A stretch of 64,000 nt of DNA from Candidatus Gastranaerophilales bacterium (GTDB lineage: Bacteria; Cyanobacteriota; Vampirovibrionia; Gastranaerophilales; Gastranaerophilaceae), in contig CALUXV010000003.1 in the NCBI GenBank assembly GCA_944324835.1, positions 1 to 64,000 of the forward strand, in the 5' to 3' direction. Positions 16,223 to 25,031 of this stretch are shown one piece after another; the stretch's first letter is position 1; the number at the start of each line of letters is the position of its first letter. The translations under genes and the position numbers were made by a program. The notes beneath the pieces are model-generated. The model searched no databases and had not been told where the DNA came from. It saw only the letters and a program-made list of their open reading frames with translations.

Positions 16223-17765
16223 CTTTTTTTGCCTCAAGCATGCGGCTTGTTTTTAGCATATATATCAACGGAATAATCATAACAGCTAAGAATGCAATAA
16301 ATAAAAATACATCATAAAATGCACATAATCTGCATTGATGAAGCATTTCTCTGTACAATGCACCATTTGCTTTCCTTGTTGCGTAGACAGGAGCATAATA
16401 TGTCATAAATTTATGCTGCAAATTTGTTAAATGTATCTGAAACATCGGATTATGCCAGCTTAAGTGGTCAACAAGGTAATTCTGGTGAACCTGTGAAACC
16501 CTTGTAACAAATGTTGATGCCATTGCAGTTGAAAACGCAGTTACAATATTTTTAAACAATGCATGTAATGATGCCGCATCAACCCTTTTGTCTGCCGGTA
16601 ATGTTAAAAATGCCATCGCAGTAATCGGAACAAACGCCGCTGCAACTCCAATACATAAAATTACATTTGGAATAACAACTGCACTTAAAGATGCTGTTGG
16701 GTTTAGTTGACTCATCCACAACAGACACCCTGCCATAATCAAAAAACCGCTTGATGAAAGAACTCTGGGTTCTATGAATTTTGATAATTCACCAAAAACA
16801 ATTAGTCCGATAAAGCAGGCTATTGCTCTCGGAAACATAGCAAAACCTGCCATTGACGGGCTATAGCCAATTAGGCTTTGTACAAACATAGGAACCAACA
16901 ATAAAGTTGAATAAATTATCATATTGATAAATGAACTAACCATTGTTCCATACAAAAAATTTCTGTCTTTAAATACTCTGATATCAATAACCGGATTTTC
17001 TGACTCTAATTCCCAAACATAGAAAAATACGAATGCACAGGCACTAATACTTGACAACCAGCAAATCCAGGTTGTATCAAACCAGTTAAATTGTTCTCCT
17101 TTATCAAGAACTATCTGTAAAGCAGCCATCGCAACACATATCGCAGAAAAACCAACAACATCAAAAGGTTTTCTTTCTTCTTTTGGTATAGGTTTTGTAT
17201 CTGGCAGCATAAACTTTATAAGTATCATTGACAAAATACATAATGGAATATTTATAATAAATACCCACTGCCAGGACATATAGTCAGTCAAATATCCTCC
17301 CATATAAGGCCCGGCCAGTGGAGAAAACATTGCAGCAACTCCGAATAATCCCATTGCAACACCACGCTGTTCAGGCGGAAAAGTATTCAATAAAACAGCT
17401 TGACATATAGGAAGAATACTCCCGCTGCCAACACCTTGAACCAAACGGGCTAATATCAGCATATGCAAATCTTTTGCAAGAATACAAAATAAGCATCCTA
17501 ATGCAAAAAGTATTATACAATATATCAAATACTGTTTTTGTCCAAAAAAATTAGATAAATATGTTGTAACCGGCAGCATTACTCCGCCTGCAATAATATA
17601 GCAGGTAACAACAGTATTTGCTTCATATTGTGTTGCTCCAAAATATCCCGCAATATTGGGCTGGCATACATTAGTTGCAGAACTTGCTGCAAGTGATAAA
17701 AAAGCAGGAAGTAAAACAACAATTGCGATTATATATGGATTGATTTTTTTCTTTACAGTTTCCAT
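16179..17765 (-). CDS. emrB: DHA2-family multidrug efflux transporter (EmrB/QacA type)
   Basis: A 528-aa, 14-helix proton-driven exporter of the major facilitator superfamily. The family motifs GARLVQGVGSGSI-like (ILARLVQGVGSGSILPICQA) and FGVAAMFSPLAGPYMGGYLT are present. It works with the EmrA-type adaptor encoded just upstream (8-bp gap). Together with marR this is the classic three-gene efflux unit. An outer-membrane TolC partner is not in the window. The last 44 bp overlap the 3' end of rdgB on the other strand. Confidence 0.93.
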   Translation of the reverse strand: METVKKKINPYIIAIVVLLPAFLSLAASSATNVCQPNIAGYFGATQYEANTVVTCYIIAGGVMLPVTTYLSNFFGQKQYLIYCIILFALGCLFCILAKDLHMLILARLVQGVGSGSILPICQAVLLNTFPPEQRGVAMGLFGVAAMFSPLAGPYMGGYLTDYMSWQWVFIINIPLCILSMILIKFMLPDTKPIPKEERKPFDVVGFSAICVAMAALQIVLDKGEQFNWFDTTWICWLSSISACAFVFFYVWELESENPVIDIRVFKDRNFLYGTMVSSFINMIIYSTLLLVPMFVQSLIGYSPSMAGFAMFPRAIACFIGLIVFGELSKFIEPRVLSSSGFLIMAGCLLWMSQLNPTASLSAVVIPNVILCIGVAAAFVPITAMAFLTLPADKRVDAASLHALFKNIVTAFSTAMASTFVTRVSQVHQNYLVDHLSWHNPMFQIHLTNLQHKFMTYYAPVYATRKANGALYREMLHQCRLCAFYDVFLFIAFLAVMIIPLIYMLKTSRMLEAKKAKEIPENLLHHPMH

Positions 17766-17772
17766 ATTTTAA

Positions 17773-18852
17773 TTATTTAACCTTTACCTTTGGAACAACT
17801 GACATTCCGGGAACTATATTGTATCCTGTAATATCTTCTTCAAATACAATTTTGACTGGAATACGCTGTACAATTTTCACGTAACTACCAACCGCATTTT
17901 CCGGTGGAAAAAGGCTTGATTTTGCACCTGTTGCTCTTTGAATACTTTCTATTCTGCCTTTAAACTTTTTTCCCGGATAAGTATCGATTTTGATTGATAC
18001 CGGTTGTCCGGGATGCATATGAGTTAATTGAATTTCTTTGAAGTTAGCAACAACCCAAACTCTTTTTGGCACTATCTGCATCAACGGCTGACCTACTTGA
18101 ACATAATTTCCCTTTTCAACACTTCTTGCTGAAACCTTGCCAGCTTGTGGAGCATATATTTTTGTATACGACAAATCCAGTTTAGCTTGTTCAACCTCTG
18201 CTTCTAAGCGCTGTATCTCGGCAGCCACTGCATCTGTTTTAGCCTGATGAGATTCAAGGGCTGATTTTAAAGACTTCGATTTTTCCGTTGCGCCTTTAAA
18301 ATTTGACCTTGCTACTGTTAAACTTGTTTTGCTATTATCATATTCTTGTTTTGAGGCAATTCCAGATTTGTACATTTCTGAGTATCTTTTATAATCTTTT
18401 TGCGCAAAATCAAGTTTTGAATTTGTAGAAGTTACATCTTCATAAGATTGATTCAAATTAGATGTTCCAACTTCCACTTCTTTCTGCGAAACTTTAAGTT
18501 GTGCTTTCGCTTCCGCTAGTTTTGCTTCAGCTTGATGAAGTCTTACCTCATAATCATTTGGATCAATCTCTAACAATAATTGACCTTCTTTAACATCATA
18601 GTTATCATCAACAAGCAATTTTACAACCGGCCCTGAAACACGAGGAGCTACTGATATTAAACGACCTTCAACAAAAGCATCATCCGTTGATTGATAAAAG
18701 GTTGAATGAATTGCTGCAATTATCCCCATTATGAATAAAAATATTGCCAGCGTTACCGGTACAACTACACGTTTTTTAGCCATTTCCGGCCTTGTATCTT
18801 TTTGTGATAATTCTTCTTTTTTATCTTTATTTTCACTATCTTTATCTGTCAT
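17773..18852 (-). CDS. emrA: HlyD/EmrA-family membrane fusion protein
   Basis: A periplasmic adaptor for the EmrB-type pump. It has a charged cytosolic N-terminus (about 30 residues), a single membrane anchor (VVVPVTLAIFLFIMGIIAAI), then a biotinyl-lipoyl half-motif (PRVSGPVVKLLVDDNYDVKE), a long coiled-coil hairpin (110-230), the second lipoyl half (YAPQAGKVSARSVEKGNYVQ) and a beta-barrel region (PVSIKIDTYPGKKFKGRIES). 359 aa is normal. Its presence implies an outer membrane in this organism. Confidence 0.93.
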   Translation of the reverse strand: MTDKDSENKDKKEELSQKDTRPEMAKKRVVVPVTLAIFLFIMGIIAAIHSTFYQSTDDAFVEGRLISVAPRVSGPVVKLLVDDNYDVKEGQLLLEIDPNDYEVRLHQAEAKLAEAKAQLKVSQKEVEVGTSNLNQSYEDVTSTNSKLDFAQKDYKRYSEMYKSGIASKQEYDNSKTSLTVARSNFKGATEKSKSLKSALESHQAKTDAVAAEIQRLEAEVEQAKLDLSYTKIYAPQAGKVSARSVEKGNYVQVGQPLMQIVPKRVWVVANFKEIQLTHMHPGQPVSIKIDTYPGKKFKGRIESIQRATGAKSSLFPPENAVGSYVKIVQRIPVKIVFEEDITGYNIVPGMSVVPKVKVK

Positions 18853-18861
18853 TTTAACCCC

Positions 18862-19320
18862 CTAAGATTGTATTTTTACATATTTTTGAAGATTATTTTT
18901 TATTTTAAAAAGTGTTTTTAAACAGTTATCAACTTCTTCCACCGATACGCCCTCAAGACTTGTTGCCCATACATCAAGTATTGTAGGAAGGACTTTTTCA
19001 TACATTTCTCTGCCTTTATCGGTAATAAATATTTTATAAATCTTTCTTTTATTTACATCAGGTTTTTTGGTTATTAATTCCATCTTTTCAAGGATTTTTA
19101 ATAACCTGGTTATATTCGGCCTATCTTTCAAAGTTAAAGTTGCAATTTGTCTTTGATACATTCCATCATTTTCAACCAGTGCAGACAATATTGTAAATTG
19201 TTCAGGCGTAATTTCAAAATTTTGTGCAGTAAATCGCTGAACAGCAAGTGTTCTGGTCAAACGACCAATCATAACTAATCGCATTCCAATTTTACTTTTG
19301 AATACTTCGGCTAAATCCAT
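18862..19320 (-). CDS. MarR-family transcriptional regulator of the efflux operon
   Basis: A 152-aa winged-helix dimeric regulator. The core is visible: ITPEQFTILSALVENDGMYQ, QRQIATLTLKDRPNITRLLKILEKM and the wing ITKKPDVNKRKIYKIFITDKG. It is the first gene of marR-emrA-emrB (9-bp gap to emrA). It starts at an ATG preceded by AAGGGA, and a 22-bp palindrome overlaps its own promoter. That fits autorepression relieved by a drug-like ligand. Ligand unknown. Confidence 0.93.
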   Translation of the reverse strand: MDLAEVFKSKIGMRLVMIGRLTRTLAVQRFTAQNFEITPEQFTILSALVENDGMYQRQIATLTLKDRPNITRLLKILEKMELITKKPDVNKRKIYKIFITDKGREMYEKVLPTILDVWATSLEGVSVEEVDNCLKTLFKIKNNLQKYVKIQS

Positions 19321-19333
19321 AAAAATTCTTCCC

Positions 19334-19355
19334 TTGTGTTATCATCATAACACAA
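19334..19355. promoter_or_regulatory. MarR operator (22-bp inverted repeat)
   Basis: Perfect arms TTGTGTTAT (19334-19342) and ATAACACAA (19347-19355) with a CATC spacer, 13 bp before the marR start codon. MarR proteins bind just this kind of 16-22 bp dyad. The -10 box of the marR promoter lies inside it, so binding should block RNA polymerase. Confidence 0.7.
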
Positions 19356-19373
19356 AGAAAAATTTGAAATCAA
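19344..19373 (-). promoter_or_regulatory. Promoter of marR-emrA-emrB
   Basis: On the minus strand: -35 TTGATT (19368-19373), 18-nt spacer, -10 TATGAT (19344-19349). It overlaps the MarR operator, which supports both calls. Confidence 0.5.
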
Positions 19374-19410
19374 GTAAAAATTATATTTTAAACTTTAAAA
19401 TTTTAATGAT

Positions 19411-19459
19411 TCACAAAAACAAAAATAGAGCAGCTACATGTAACAACTGCTCTATTTTT
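19411..19459 (-). terminator. Rho-independent terminator of the ribosomal/rpoA operon
   Basis: 13-bp inverted repeat AAAAATAGAGCAG (19421-19433) and CTGCTCTATTTTT (19447-19459), followed on the minus strand by a T-rich tract. It lies 20 bp beyond the rpsI stop codon. Confidence 0.8.
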
Positions 19460-19478
19460 AAAATATAAAAACAAAAGA

Positions 19479-19877
19479 TTAACGTTTTGAGAATTGGAAA
19501 CGTTTTCTTGCTCTTTTTCTACCGTATTTTTTACGTTCTTTAACTCTTGCATCTCTTGTCAATAAGCCTTCTGAACGTAATACGTTTTTGTATTCTTCAT
19601 TAGATTTAACTAATGCTCTTGCAATACCGTGACGGATTGCACCTGATTGAGAAACAACACCACCGCCTACTGCTTTAACTTTTACATCATATTTATCTTG
19701 ATTATCAGTTAAAACAAGCGGTCTATATATCATCATTTCAACAGCAGGTCTGTTGCCGATATAAGCAGCTAAAGTTTTGCCGTTAACAAAAATTCTGCCT
19801 TTACCCTTAACAAGTTTAACTATTGCGATAGAAGTCTTTCTGCGGCCTGTAGCCATAATTTCATTAGATTGTGCCAT
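19479..19877 (-). CDS. rpsI: 30S ribosomal protein S9 (uS9)
   Basis: Ribosomal protein of the 30S head, with its C-terminal tail reaching the P-site tRNA. GRRKTSIAIVKLVKGKGRIF near the start, GGGVVSQSGAIRHGIARALV in the middle and the terminal RKKYGRKRARKRFQFSKR are diagnostic. 132 aa. The ATG overlaps the rplM stop codon (TAATG). Last gene of the operon, followed by a terminator. Confidence 0.98.
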   Translation of the reverse strand: MAQSNEIMATGRRKTSIAIVKLVKGKGRIFVNGKTLAAYIGNRPAVEMMIYRPLVLTDNQDKYDVKVKAVGGGVVSQSGAIRHGIARALVKSNEEYKNVLRSEGLLTRDARVKERKKYGRKRARKRFQFSKR

Positions 19878-20314
19878 TATTTAGCCTCCTTTTCTATCAC
19901 GATAGGTTTTTGTGCTGCATGCGGATGTTCAGGGCCGCAATATACTTTTAATTTAGTGAACTGTTGTGCACCTAAAGTATTGTGTTGTAACATACCCTTA
20001 ACTGCTTTTTCAATTAATTTAGTTGCGTCTTTTTCACGAACTTCTTTAACACTTGCAGCTTTTAATCCGCCAGGATAACCTGTGTGATGATAATAAATCT
20101 TATCAGTTTCTTTATTACCTGAAACAAGAACTTTTTCCGCATTAATAACGATTACAAAGTCACCGGTATCAACGTTTGGAGTGTATTCAGGTTTATTCTT
20201 ACCTCTCAAAATATTAGCAATTCTGGTAGCCAAACGCCCAATGATTTCTCCTTCAGCATCAATTAGATACCATTTTCTTTCAACTTCTAGAGGTTTTGCT
20301 GAATATGTCTTCAT
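19877..20314 (-). CDS. rplM: 50S ribosomal protein L13 (uL13)
   Basis: 145 aa, with the L13 signatures [37 protein letters not shown] and [20 protein letters not shown], then [15 protein letters not shown]. It is paired with rpsI as in nearly all bacteria, one base overlapping, and preceded by truA (23-bp gap). Confidence 0.98.
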   Translation of the reverse strand: MKTYSAKPLEVERKWYLIDAEGEIIGRLATRIANILRGKNKPEYTPNVDTGDFVIVINAEKVLVSGNKETDKIYYHHTGYPGGLKAASVKEVREKDATKLIEKAVKGMLQHNTLGAQQFTKLKVYCGPEHPHAAQKPIVIEKEAK

Positions 20315-20337
20315 GCTTTATTCTCCGTATATTAATT

Positions 20338-21111
20338 TTAATAACCTACTTGTATTAGCGTAAGCCCGAATGGACTCACAGTTTTGCCCGCCTTTGAGCG
20401 GTTTTTTGATTCCAAAACCTCAAGCATATACTGAGGTTCCAGATTGTGTCCTTCTATTTCAAGAAGGGTGCCGACGATTGCTCTTACCATATTGTAAAGA
20501 AACCTGTTCCCCACAATATCAATTACAACCTTATCTCCAGAGCGTTTGCACTCTGCTTTTGATATAAAACAAATTTTGCTCGGGTTAAGCGTTCCGGAAC
20601 TTTTGAAACTTGAAAAATCATGCTCACCTAATAAATAATTCAAAGACTTTTGCATCCTCTCAATATCTATCGAAAATTTTACTCTCAACAAATCACCGTC
20701 AAAAGCATTCTTACATCTGCGATTTATAAATTCGTATCTGTAATGTCTTAATTTGGCAGACTTTTGAGCATGAAATGTTTCAGGCACAACCTTCAAGTCT
20801 GATACTGAAATATCAGGCGGCAAAATCTCATTCAGACTATAAACAAAGTTTGAAGCAACAATATCCTTGTCTATATCAAAATGAACCACCTGACCGGTAG
20901 AATTAACTCCGCTATCAGTACGTCCGGAAAAAATTGTTTTTATCGGCCGTTTATTATCTTTGGGGCAATAATTTGCCCCGTATATCAAAGTACTAATTGC
21001 TTTTTCCAGTTCACCCTGTATTGTTGGTTTAATTTCTACACCGTCTTTCAACTGTATTTGACTTCCGGCATAGTTTTTTCCTATATACTGAACCAGAATT
21101 GCGTATCGCAT
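20338..21111 (-). CDS. truA: tRNA pseudouridine(38-40) synthase TruA
   Basis: Converts U38-U40 of the tRNA anticodon arm to pseudouridine. The catalytic Asp is Asp66 in SGRTDSGVNS; most TruA proteins have GRTDAGVHA, so the Ala-to-Ser and His-to-Asn changes are unusual but leave the Asp and Arg intact. GNRFLYNMVRAIVGTLLEIE near residue 205 is the second family block. 257 aa is normal. It follows rplQ after 3 bp. Confidence 0.95.
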   Translation of the reverse strand: MRYAILVQYIGKNYAGSQIQLKDGVEIKPTIQGELEKAISTLIYGANYCPKDNKRPIKTIFSGRTDSGVNSTGQVVHFDIDKDIVASNFVYSLNEILPPDISVSDLKVVPETFHAQKSAKLRHYRYEFINRRCKNAFDGDLLRVKFSIDIERMQKSLNYLLGEHDFSSFKSSGTLNPSKICFISKAECKRSGDKVVIDIVGNRFLYNMVRAIVGTLLEIEGHNLEPQYMLEVLESKNRSKAGKTVSPFGLTLIQVGY

Positions 21112-21114
21112 TAA

Positions 21115-21543
21115 TTATACCAATTGAATTAATGCCATTTCTGTAGCATCACCACGTCTTGGCGGTAAACGATAAATTCTTGTATATCCGCCTTGACGTT
21201 CTGAATACTGTTTAGAAATTATACAGAATAATTTTCTTAAAACTGTTTGAGGTGCTAATTTCTTACCTTCTTCCAGCTTATCAAATACTTCTGCAGTTTC
21301 TAAATCCATGTATTTGCCAGTTTCTTTATCATATATAAACTTAGCAGCTTGTCTTCTTGAGTTCAAATCACCTTTCTTTGCCAGAGTGATAATGCCTTCT
21401 GCGTATGGTCTTAAAGCTTTTGCTCTTGCCATAGTAGTTTTTATTTCACCGTGAACAAAAAGTTCGGTAGCCAATGAACGCAACAAGGCTTTTCTTTGGT
21501 CTTGAGCTTTGCTAAGCGTATGTTTTTTACATTGGTGTCTCAT
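21115..21543 (-). CDS. rplQ: 50S ribosomal protein L17 (bL17)
   Basis: 142 aa. The N-terminal block KKHTLSKAQDQRKALLRSLA and FVHGEIKTTMARAKALRPYA are characteristic, and the C-terminus YTRIYRLPPRRGDATEMALI is the family ending. It follows rpoA after 30 bp, the near-universal bacterial order. Confidence 0.97.
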   Translation of the reverse strand: MRHQCKKHTLSKAQDQRKALLRSLATELFVHGEIKTTMARAKALRPYAEGIITLAKKGDLNSRRQAAKFIYDKETGKYMDLETAEVFDKLEEGKKLAPQTVLRKLFCIISKQYSERQGGYTRIYRLPPRRGDATEMALIQLV

Positions 21544-21573
21544 TTTTTTGTTTCCTTATATTTTAATTTACTA

Positions 21574-22581
21574 TTAATTTTCGTCTCCGATAATAACACC
21601 ATTTTCATCCATTTCAGGACTTGGTGCTAAATCTAATCCGTGTTCGTGTAATCTTTCAATAACTTCATCTGATGATTTTTTACCAAAATTTTTGATATTT
21701 AATAAATCATGTTCAGATTTCTTTAATAATTCAGCCATTGAGTTAATACTTGCACGTTTTAAACAGTTATATGCTCTAACAGATAACTCTAATTCTTCGA
21801 TTGTTATTGATGGAGTTTCTTCTGCTGCAGGAGCATCTTCTTCTACAGATTCTTTTTCTTCTGATGCATATGTTTCAATTATTGGTGCATTACCTGTAAT
21901 TGAAGCAATTTGAACAAAATGTTCAATAAGTAGATTTGCAGCTTGTGACAAAGCAGTTGCAACATCTATTGTACCATTTGACCAAATTTCCAATGTTAAT
22001 TTATCAAAATCAATTGAACCACCAACACGTGTATTTTCAACATCATATTTTACACGTTTAATCGGCATAAATGTTGCATCAATTGGTAGTACATCTATTG
22101 ATGTCATTTCATTTGATACTCTTGGTACATCGTGAGCAACATAACCCTTGCCTGTTTCTACAGTAACATCAGCATGGAAACTACCGCCATCAGCGATTGT
22201 ACAAATTAACCAGTCAGGATTTACAACCTTAACGCCTGCAGGTAATTGAATATCACTTGCAAGAACAGGGCCAGGTTTATCAACATCAATTCTTAAATGT
22301 TGAGGTTCTTTAGAATCAGTTTTAATTGCTAAACCTTTTAAGTTTAACAAAACATCCACAACGTCCTCTAATACACCCGGAATTGCAGTGTATTCATGAG
22401 TGATACCTTCAATTCTAGCGGCTGTAACAGCAGTACCTTCAAGACTTGAAAGTAATACACGTCTAAGAGAATTACCAATTGTTATACCAAAACCTCTTTC
22501 CAATGGTTCGATAACAAATTTACCGTATTGTGAACCGTCTGAACTAGTTGCAGTGTTTACTGTTTTTATTTTTAATTCCAT
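21574..22581 (-). CDS. rpoA: DNA-directed RNA polymerase alpha subunit
   Basis: Assembly platform of RNA polymerase. The N-terminal domain (about 1-225) has FVIEPLERGFGITIGNSLRR and VLLNLKGLAI. An acidic linker (EEKESVEEDAPAAEE) leads to the C-terminal domain (about 255-320: IEELELSVRAYNCLKRASIN and FGKKSSDEVIERL), which contacts UP elements and activators. I start at ATG 22581, which has AGGAGA 8 bases upstream; the open frame to 22662 runs into the end of rpsD and lacks a ribosome-binding site. 335 aa. Confidence 0.97.
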   Translation of the reverse strand: MELKIKTVNTATSSDGSQYGKFVIEPLERGFGITIGNSLRRVLLSSLEGTAVTAARIEGITHEYTAIPGVLEDVVDVLLNLKGLAIKTDSKEPQHLRIDVDKPGPVLASDIQLPAGVKVVNPDWLICTIADGGSFHADVTVETGKGYVAHDVPRVSNEMTSIDVLPIDATFMPIKRVKYDVENTRVGGSIDFDKLTLEIWSNGTIDVATALSQAANLLIEHFVQIASITGNAPIIETYASEEKESVEEDAPAAEETPSITIEELELSVRAYNCLKRASINSMAELLKKSEHDLLNIKNFGKKSSDEVIERLHEHGLDLAPSPEMDENGVIIGDEN

Positions 22582-22606
22582 GTTTAAATTTCTCCTATCA
22601 ATTCTA

Positions 22607-23209
22607 TTATTTAGAATAGTACTCAATAACAAGTTGTTCTTTAAAGTCTGGATCCATTTCATCTCTGTTTGGAAGTCTGTCGAATGTAATTTTTAATTCA
22701 TCTTTATCAACAGTAATCCAGTTTGGAGCACAAGACAAATCAATCATTGCCATAACTGATTTTAAGTATTCAGCACTTTTTGCTTTTACTGCAACAACGT
22801 CACCTGCTTTTAAAAGATATGATGGAATATCAACCTTTTTACCGTTAACGGTAACGTGTCCATGGTTAACAATTTGTCTTGTTTGTTTTCTTGTAACACC
22901 AAAACCAGCTCTGTATAATACGTTATCTAGTCTTGATTCTAATATTTGTAACAAAATAGTACCTGTAACACCTTTTTTACGTGCTGCAGTGTGATAACAT
23001 TTTGCAAATTGTTTTTCACTTACTAAATATGTATGTCTGATTTTTTGTTTTTCTTTTAAGTGAATTGCATATTCAGAAATTTTCTTTCTTACTGCACCAT
23101 GCTGACCTGAAGCATGTTGACGCATAGAAGAAGTTAACTTTCTGTTTGATAAATCTTTTACCCCGAAGTTACGGAATAATTTGTTTGTAGGTCCTGTATA
23201 TCTTGCCAT
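22607..23209 (-). CDS. rpsD: 30S ribosomal protein S4 (uS4)
   Basis: Primary 16S-binding protein and, in other bacteria, an operon autoregulator. MARYTGPTNKLFRNFGVKDL is unusual at the extreme N-terminus, but the S4 domain is typical (LESRLDNVLYRAGFGVTRKQ, TRQIVNHGHVTVNGKKVDIP). 200 aa. It lies between rpsK and rpoA as in most bacteria; in Cyanobacteria rpsD has left this position. The 186-bp gap before it holds large hairpins. Confidence 0.96.
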   Translation of the reverse strand: MARYTGPTNKLFRNFGVKDLSNRKLTSSMRQHASGQHGAVRKKISEYAIHLKEKQKIRHTYLVSEKQFAKCYHTAARKKGVTGTILLQILESRLDNVLYRAGFGVTRKQTRQIVNHGHVTVNGKKVDIPSYLLKAGDVVAVKAKSAEYLKSVMAMIDLSCAPNWITVDKDELKITFDRLPNRDEMDPDFKEQLVIEYYSK

Positions 23210-23280
23210 ACAGTTTATTCTCCTTTATCTTGCGGTGAGGCACCTATGACCCTTGCGGGCTCTCACCAGTGTGTAACTCT
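23210..23280 (-). other. Hairpin in the rpsD upstream region
   Basis: Arms GGTGAG (23234-23239) and CTCACC (23262-23267) enclose a smaller CCC-TTGC-GGG hairpin. It sits in the transcribed leader just before rpsD, which would suit translational feedback or processing. The role is inferred. Confidence 0.35.
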
Positions 23281-23288
23281 TTATGATT

Positions 23289-23406
23289 GTAGAGTAATTT
23301 GCTTTTTACAAATTTTCGGGTAGTCGCAAAAGCGTGGTTTTGCTCCTTCTTACGGGTTAACTCACTTCGTTCGCATCACCCTACCGAAAATTTGTCTATA
23401 CTCTAC
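23289..23406. repeat. Long inverted repeat between rpsK and rpsD
   Basis: Left arm ACAAATTTTCGGGTAG (23308-23323) pairs with CTACCGAAAATTTGT (23381-23395), which abuts the rpsK stop codon. GTAGAGTA (23289-23296) pairs with TACTCTAC inside the last codons of rpsK. A second hairpin (GCAAAAGC-GTG-GTTTTGC) lies within. The whole can fold as one long stem and looks like an inserted palindromic element. Confidence 0.55.
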
Positions 23407-23782
23407 GTTTTTTAGGAGGACGACATCCGTTGTGCGGAATAGGTGTTACGTCCTTAATTAATGTGATTTCAAGTCCTGCTGCTTGGATTGCTCTGATTGC
23501 AGTTTCACGACCTGAACCCGGACCTTTGATATAAACTTCAACTTTTTTCATACCTTGGTCTATTGATTTTTTAGCCACAAGTTCTGCTGCTGATTGTGCT
23601 GCAAACGGAGTTCCTTTTCTTGCACCTTTAAAACCAGTAGCACCTGCTGTAGCCCATGCTATAGCATTACCTTGTGTATCTGTAGAAGTAACAATTGTAT
23701 TGTTAAATGTTGATTGAATATGTACAACACCTTGCAATACATTCTTCTTTTCTTTTTTCTTTGTTTTTTGTGGTCTTGCCAT
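23396..23782 (-). CDS. rpsK: 30S ribosomal protein S11 (uS11)
   Basis: 128 aa. The motifs [40 protein letters not shown] and [20 protein letters not shown] are diagnostic for the platform protein S11. It follows rpsM after 35 bp. An unusual palindromic element starts at its stop codon. Confidence 0.98.
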   Translation of the reverse strand: MARPQKTKKKEKKNVLQGVVHIQSTFNNTIVTSTDTQGNAIAWATAGATGFKGARKGTPFAAQSAAELVAKKSIDQGMKKVEVYIKGPGSGRETAIRAIQAAGLEITLIKDVTPIPHNGCRPPKKRRV

Positions 23783-23817
23783 TTTTATTTCCTCTATTTT
23801 AAATTAGTTATATTTTA

Positions 23818-24183
23818 TTATTTCTTTTTAGAAACCGGTCCTGTTTTCTTGCCGCGTCTGGTTCTTGCGTTGGTTTTAGTTCTTTGACCTCTGCAAGGAA
23901 GGTTTCTTTTATGTCTCATACCTCTGTATGAATTGATTTCTTGTAAACGTTTAATATTCATTGTAACTTCACGACGAAGATCACCTTCGATGTGATAGTT
24001 AGCTAATTCGTTTCTTAATAATTTAATATCTTCATCTGTTAAATCATCTGTTCTTAAGTCAGGTGAAATACCTGTTGCTGCTAAGATTTTTTTACTTCTA
24101 GTAGGTCCAATACCATAAATGTATGTTAACGCTACTTCGATTCTTTTATTACGAGGTAAATCAACCCCTGCTAGTCTTGCCAT
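23818..24183 (-). CDS. rpsM: 30S ribosomal protein S13 (uS13)
   Basis: 121 aa. [32 protein letters not shown] and the C-terminal [20 protein letters not shown] identify it. It is preceded by AGGAGA before the ATG. Between it and rpmJ the 119-bp leader contains two CCGGTGG repeats and a GGAGG/CCTCC pairing, of unknown meaning. Confidence 0.98.
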   Translation of the reverse strand: MARLAGVDLPRNKRIEVALTYIYGIGPTRSKKILAATGISPDLRTDDLTDEDIKLLRNELANYHIEGDLRREVTMNIKRLQEINSYRGMRHKRNLPCRGQRTKTNARTRRGKKTGPVSKKK

Positions 24184-24302
24184 TTAATTTCTCCTTTTCT
24201 GTTGTTAGATTTTTTTGTATAGGAGGGATAAATACTTCCTCCCCACCGGGATTTTAAGTCCACCGGTTAGACTCCAAACATTTCACAAATTTCAGATTTA
24301 AA

Positions 24303-24416
24303 TTAACCTTGTCTTTGCTTATGTTTAGGGTTTTCACAGATAACTGCTACTCTGCCTTTTCTTCTGATAACCTTGCATTTATCACACATAGGTTTAACTG
24401 ATGATCTAGTTTTCAT
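24303..24416 (-). CDS. rpmJ: 50S ribosomal protein L36 (bL36)
   Basis: A 37-aa protein. The minus-strand translation gives [20 protein letters not shown] followed by [17 protein letters not shown], the complete L36 sequence with the zinc-binding pattern CxxC...C...H. It lies between infA and rpsM, its standard position. Confidence 0.98.
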   Translation of the reverse strand: MKTRSSVKPMCDKCKVIRRKGRVAVICENPKHKQRQG

Positions 24417-24453
24417 AATTGTTTCCTTTATATTTGTACTTTGTTATTATTTG

Positions 24454-24669
24454 TTATTTAAGTCTGAAGGTAATTCTGCCTCTTGATAAATCATAAGGAG
24501 TCATTTCTACTTTAACTCTGTCACCAGGCAAAATTCTTATGAAATTTTTTCTTATCTTACCTGATATATGAGCCAGAATTTCATGCCCGTTCTCAAGTTC
24601 AACCCTGAACATAGCATTAGGCATTGATTCTATAATGGTACCTTCTATTTCAATTACATCTTTTGACAT
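24454..24669 (-). CDS. infA: Translation initiation factor IF-1
   Basis: 71-aa OB-fold protein binding the A site of the 30S subunit. [20 protein letters not shown], then [20 protein letters not shown] and [20 protein letters not shown] are fully conserved. It is the first gene of this operon here: secY, adk and map, usually upstream, are replaced by a divergent unrelated gene, so the S10-spc-alpha cluster is split at this point. Confidence 0.98.
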   Translation of the reverse strand: MSKDVIEIEGTIIESMPNAMFRVELENGHEILAHISGKIRKNFIRILPGDRVKVEMTPYDLSRGRITFRLK

Positions 24670-25031
24670 TTAGGCCTCTTTACTATTTATATTTGACTAC
24701 ACAAATTGTGCCTTTTCATATCATATTTGCTAAAACTCTGAATGCAAGTAATTTCAAGGATATTGTTAACAAATTTACACAATTTGCCCTAGATTGTTTA
24801 TATAAAAATACAACACTTATCAATTGTTAGAAACATCAAAGAAACTTTTAAATAGTAAGTTTTCGCTATATAAAAGATTTTAATTCGTTATACCTAATTA
24901 TTCTTACATTAATTAAACAAACACATATAAAATGTAACAATTTCTTTACAATAATCCCCATAAAAAAGCAATTTTTCTTTAAATATATACTTTATATATA
25001 TGAGAGATATAAGTATAGGAGAGCATAAAAA
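24670..25031. other. Divergent intergenic region between infA and the 25032 gene
   Basis: AT-rich, no ORF. Besides the candidate infA promoter (24720-24747), a ribosome-binding site (AGGAGAG at about 25017-25023) precedes the rightward gene. I see no riboswitch or RNA gene. Confidence 0.5.
24720..24747 (-). promoter_or_regulatory. Candidate promoter of the infA-rpsI operon
   Basis: On the minus strand: -35 TTGCAT (24742-24747), 16-nt spacer, -10 TATGAT (24720-24725), 50 nt before the infA start codon. Confidence 0.45.

Noticed and set aside
22582-22662. N-terminal extension of rpoA
   Set aside because: Runs into the 3' end of rpsD; the AGGAGA 8 nt before 22581 and the family N-terminus fix the shorter start.
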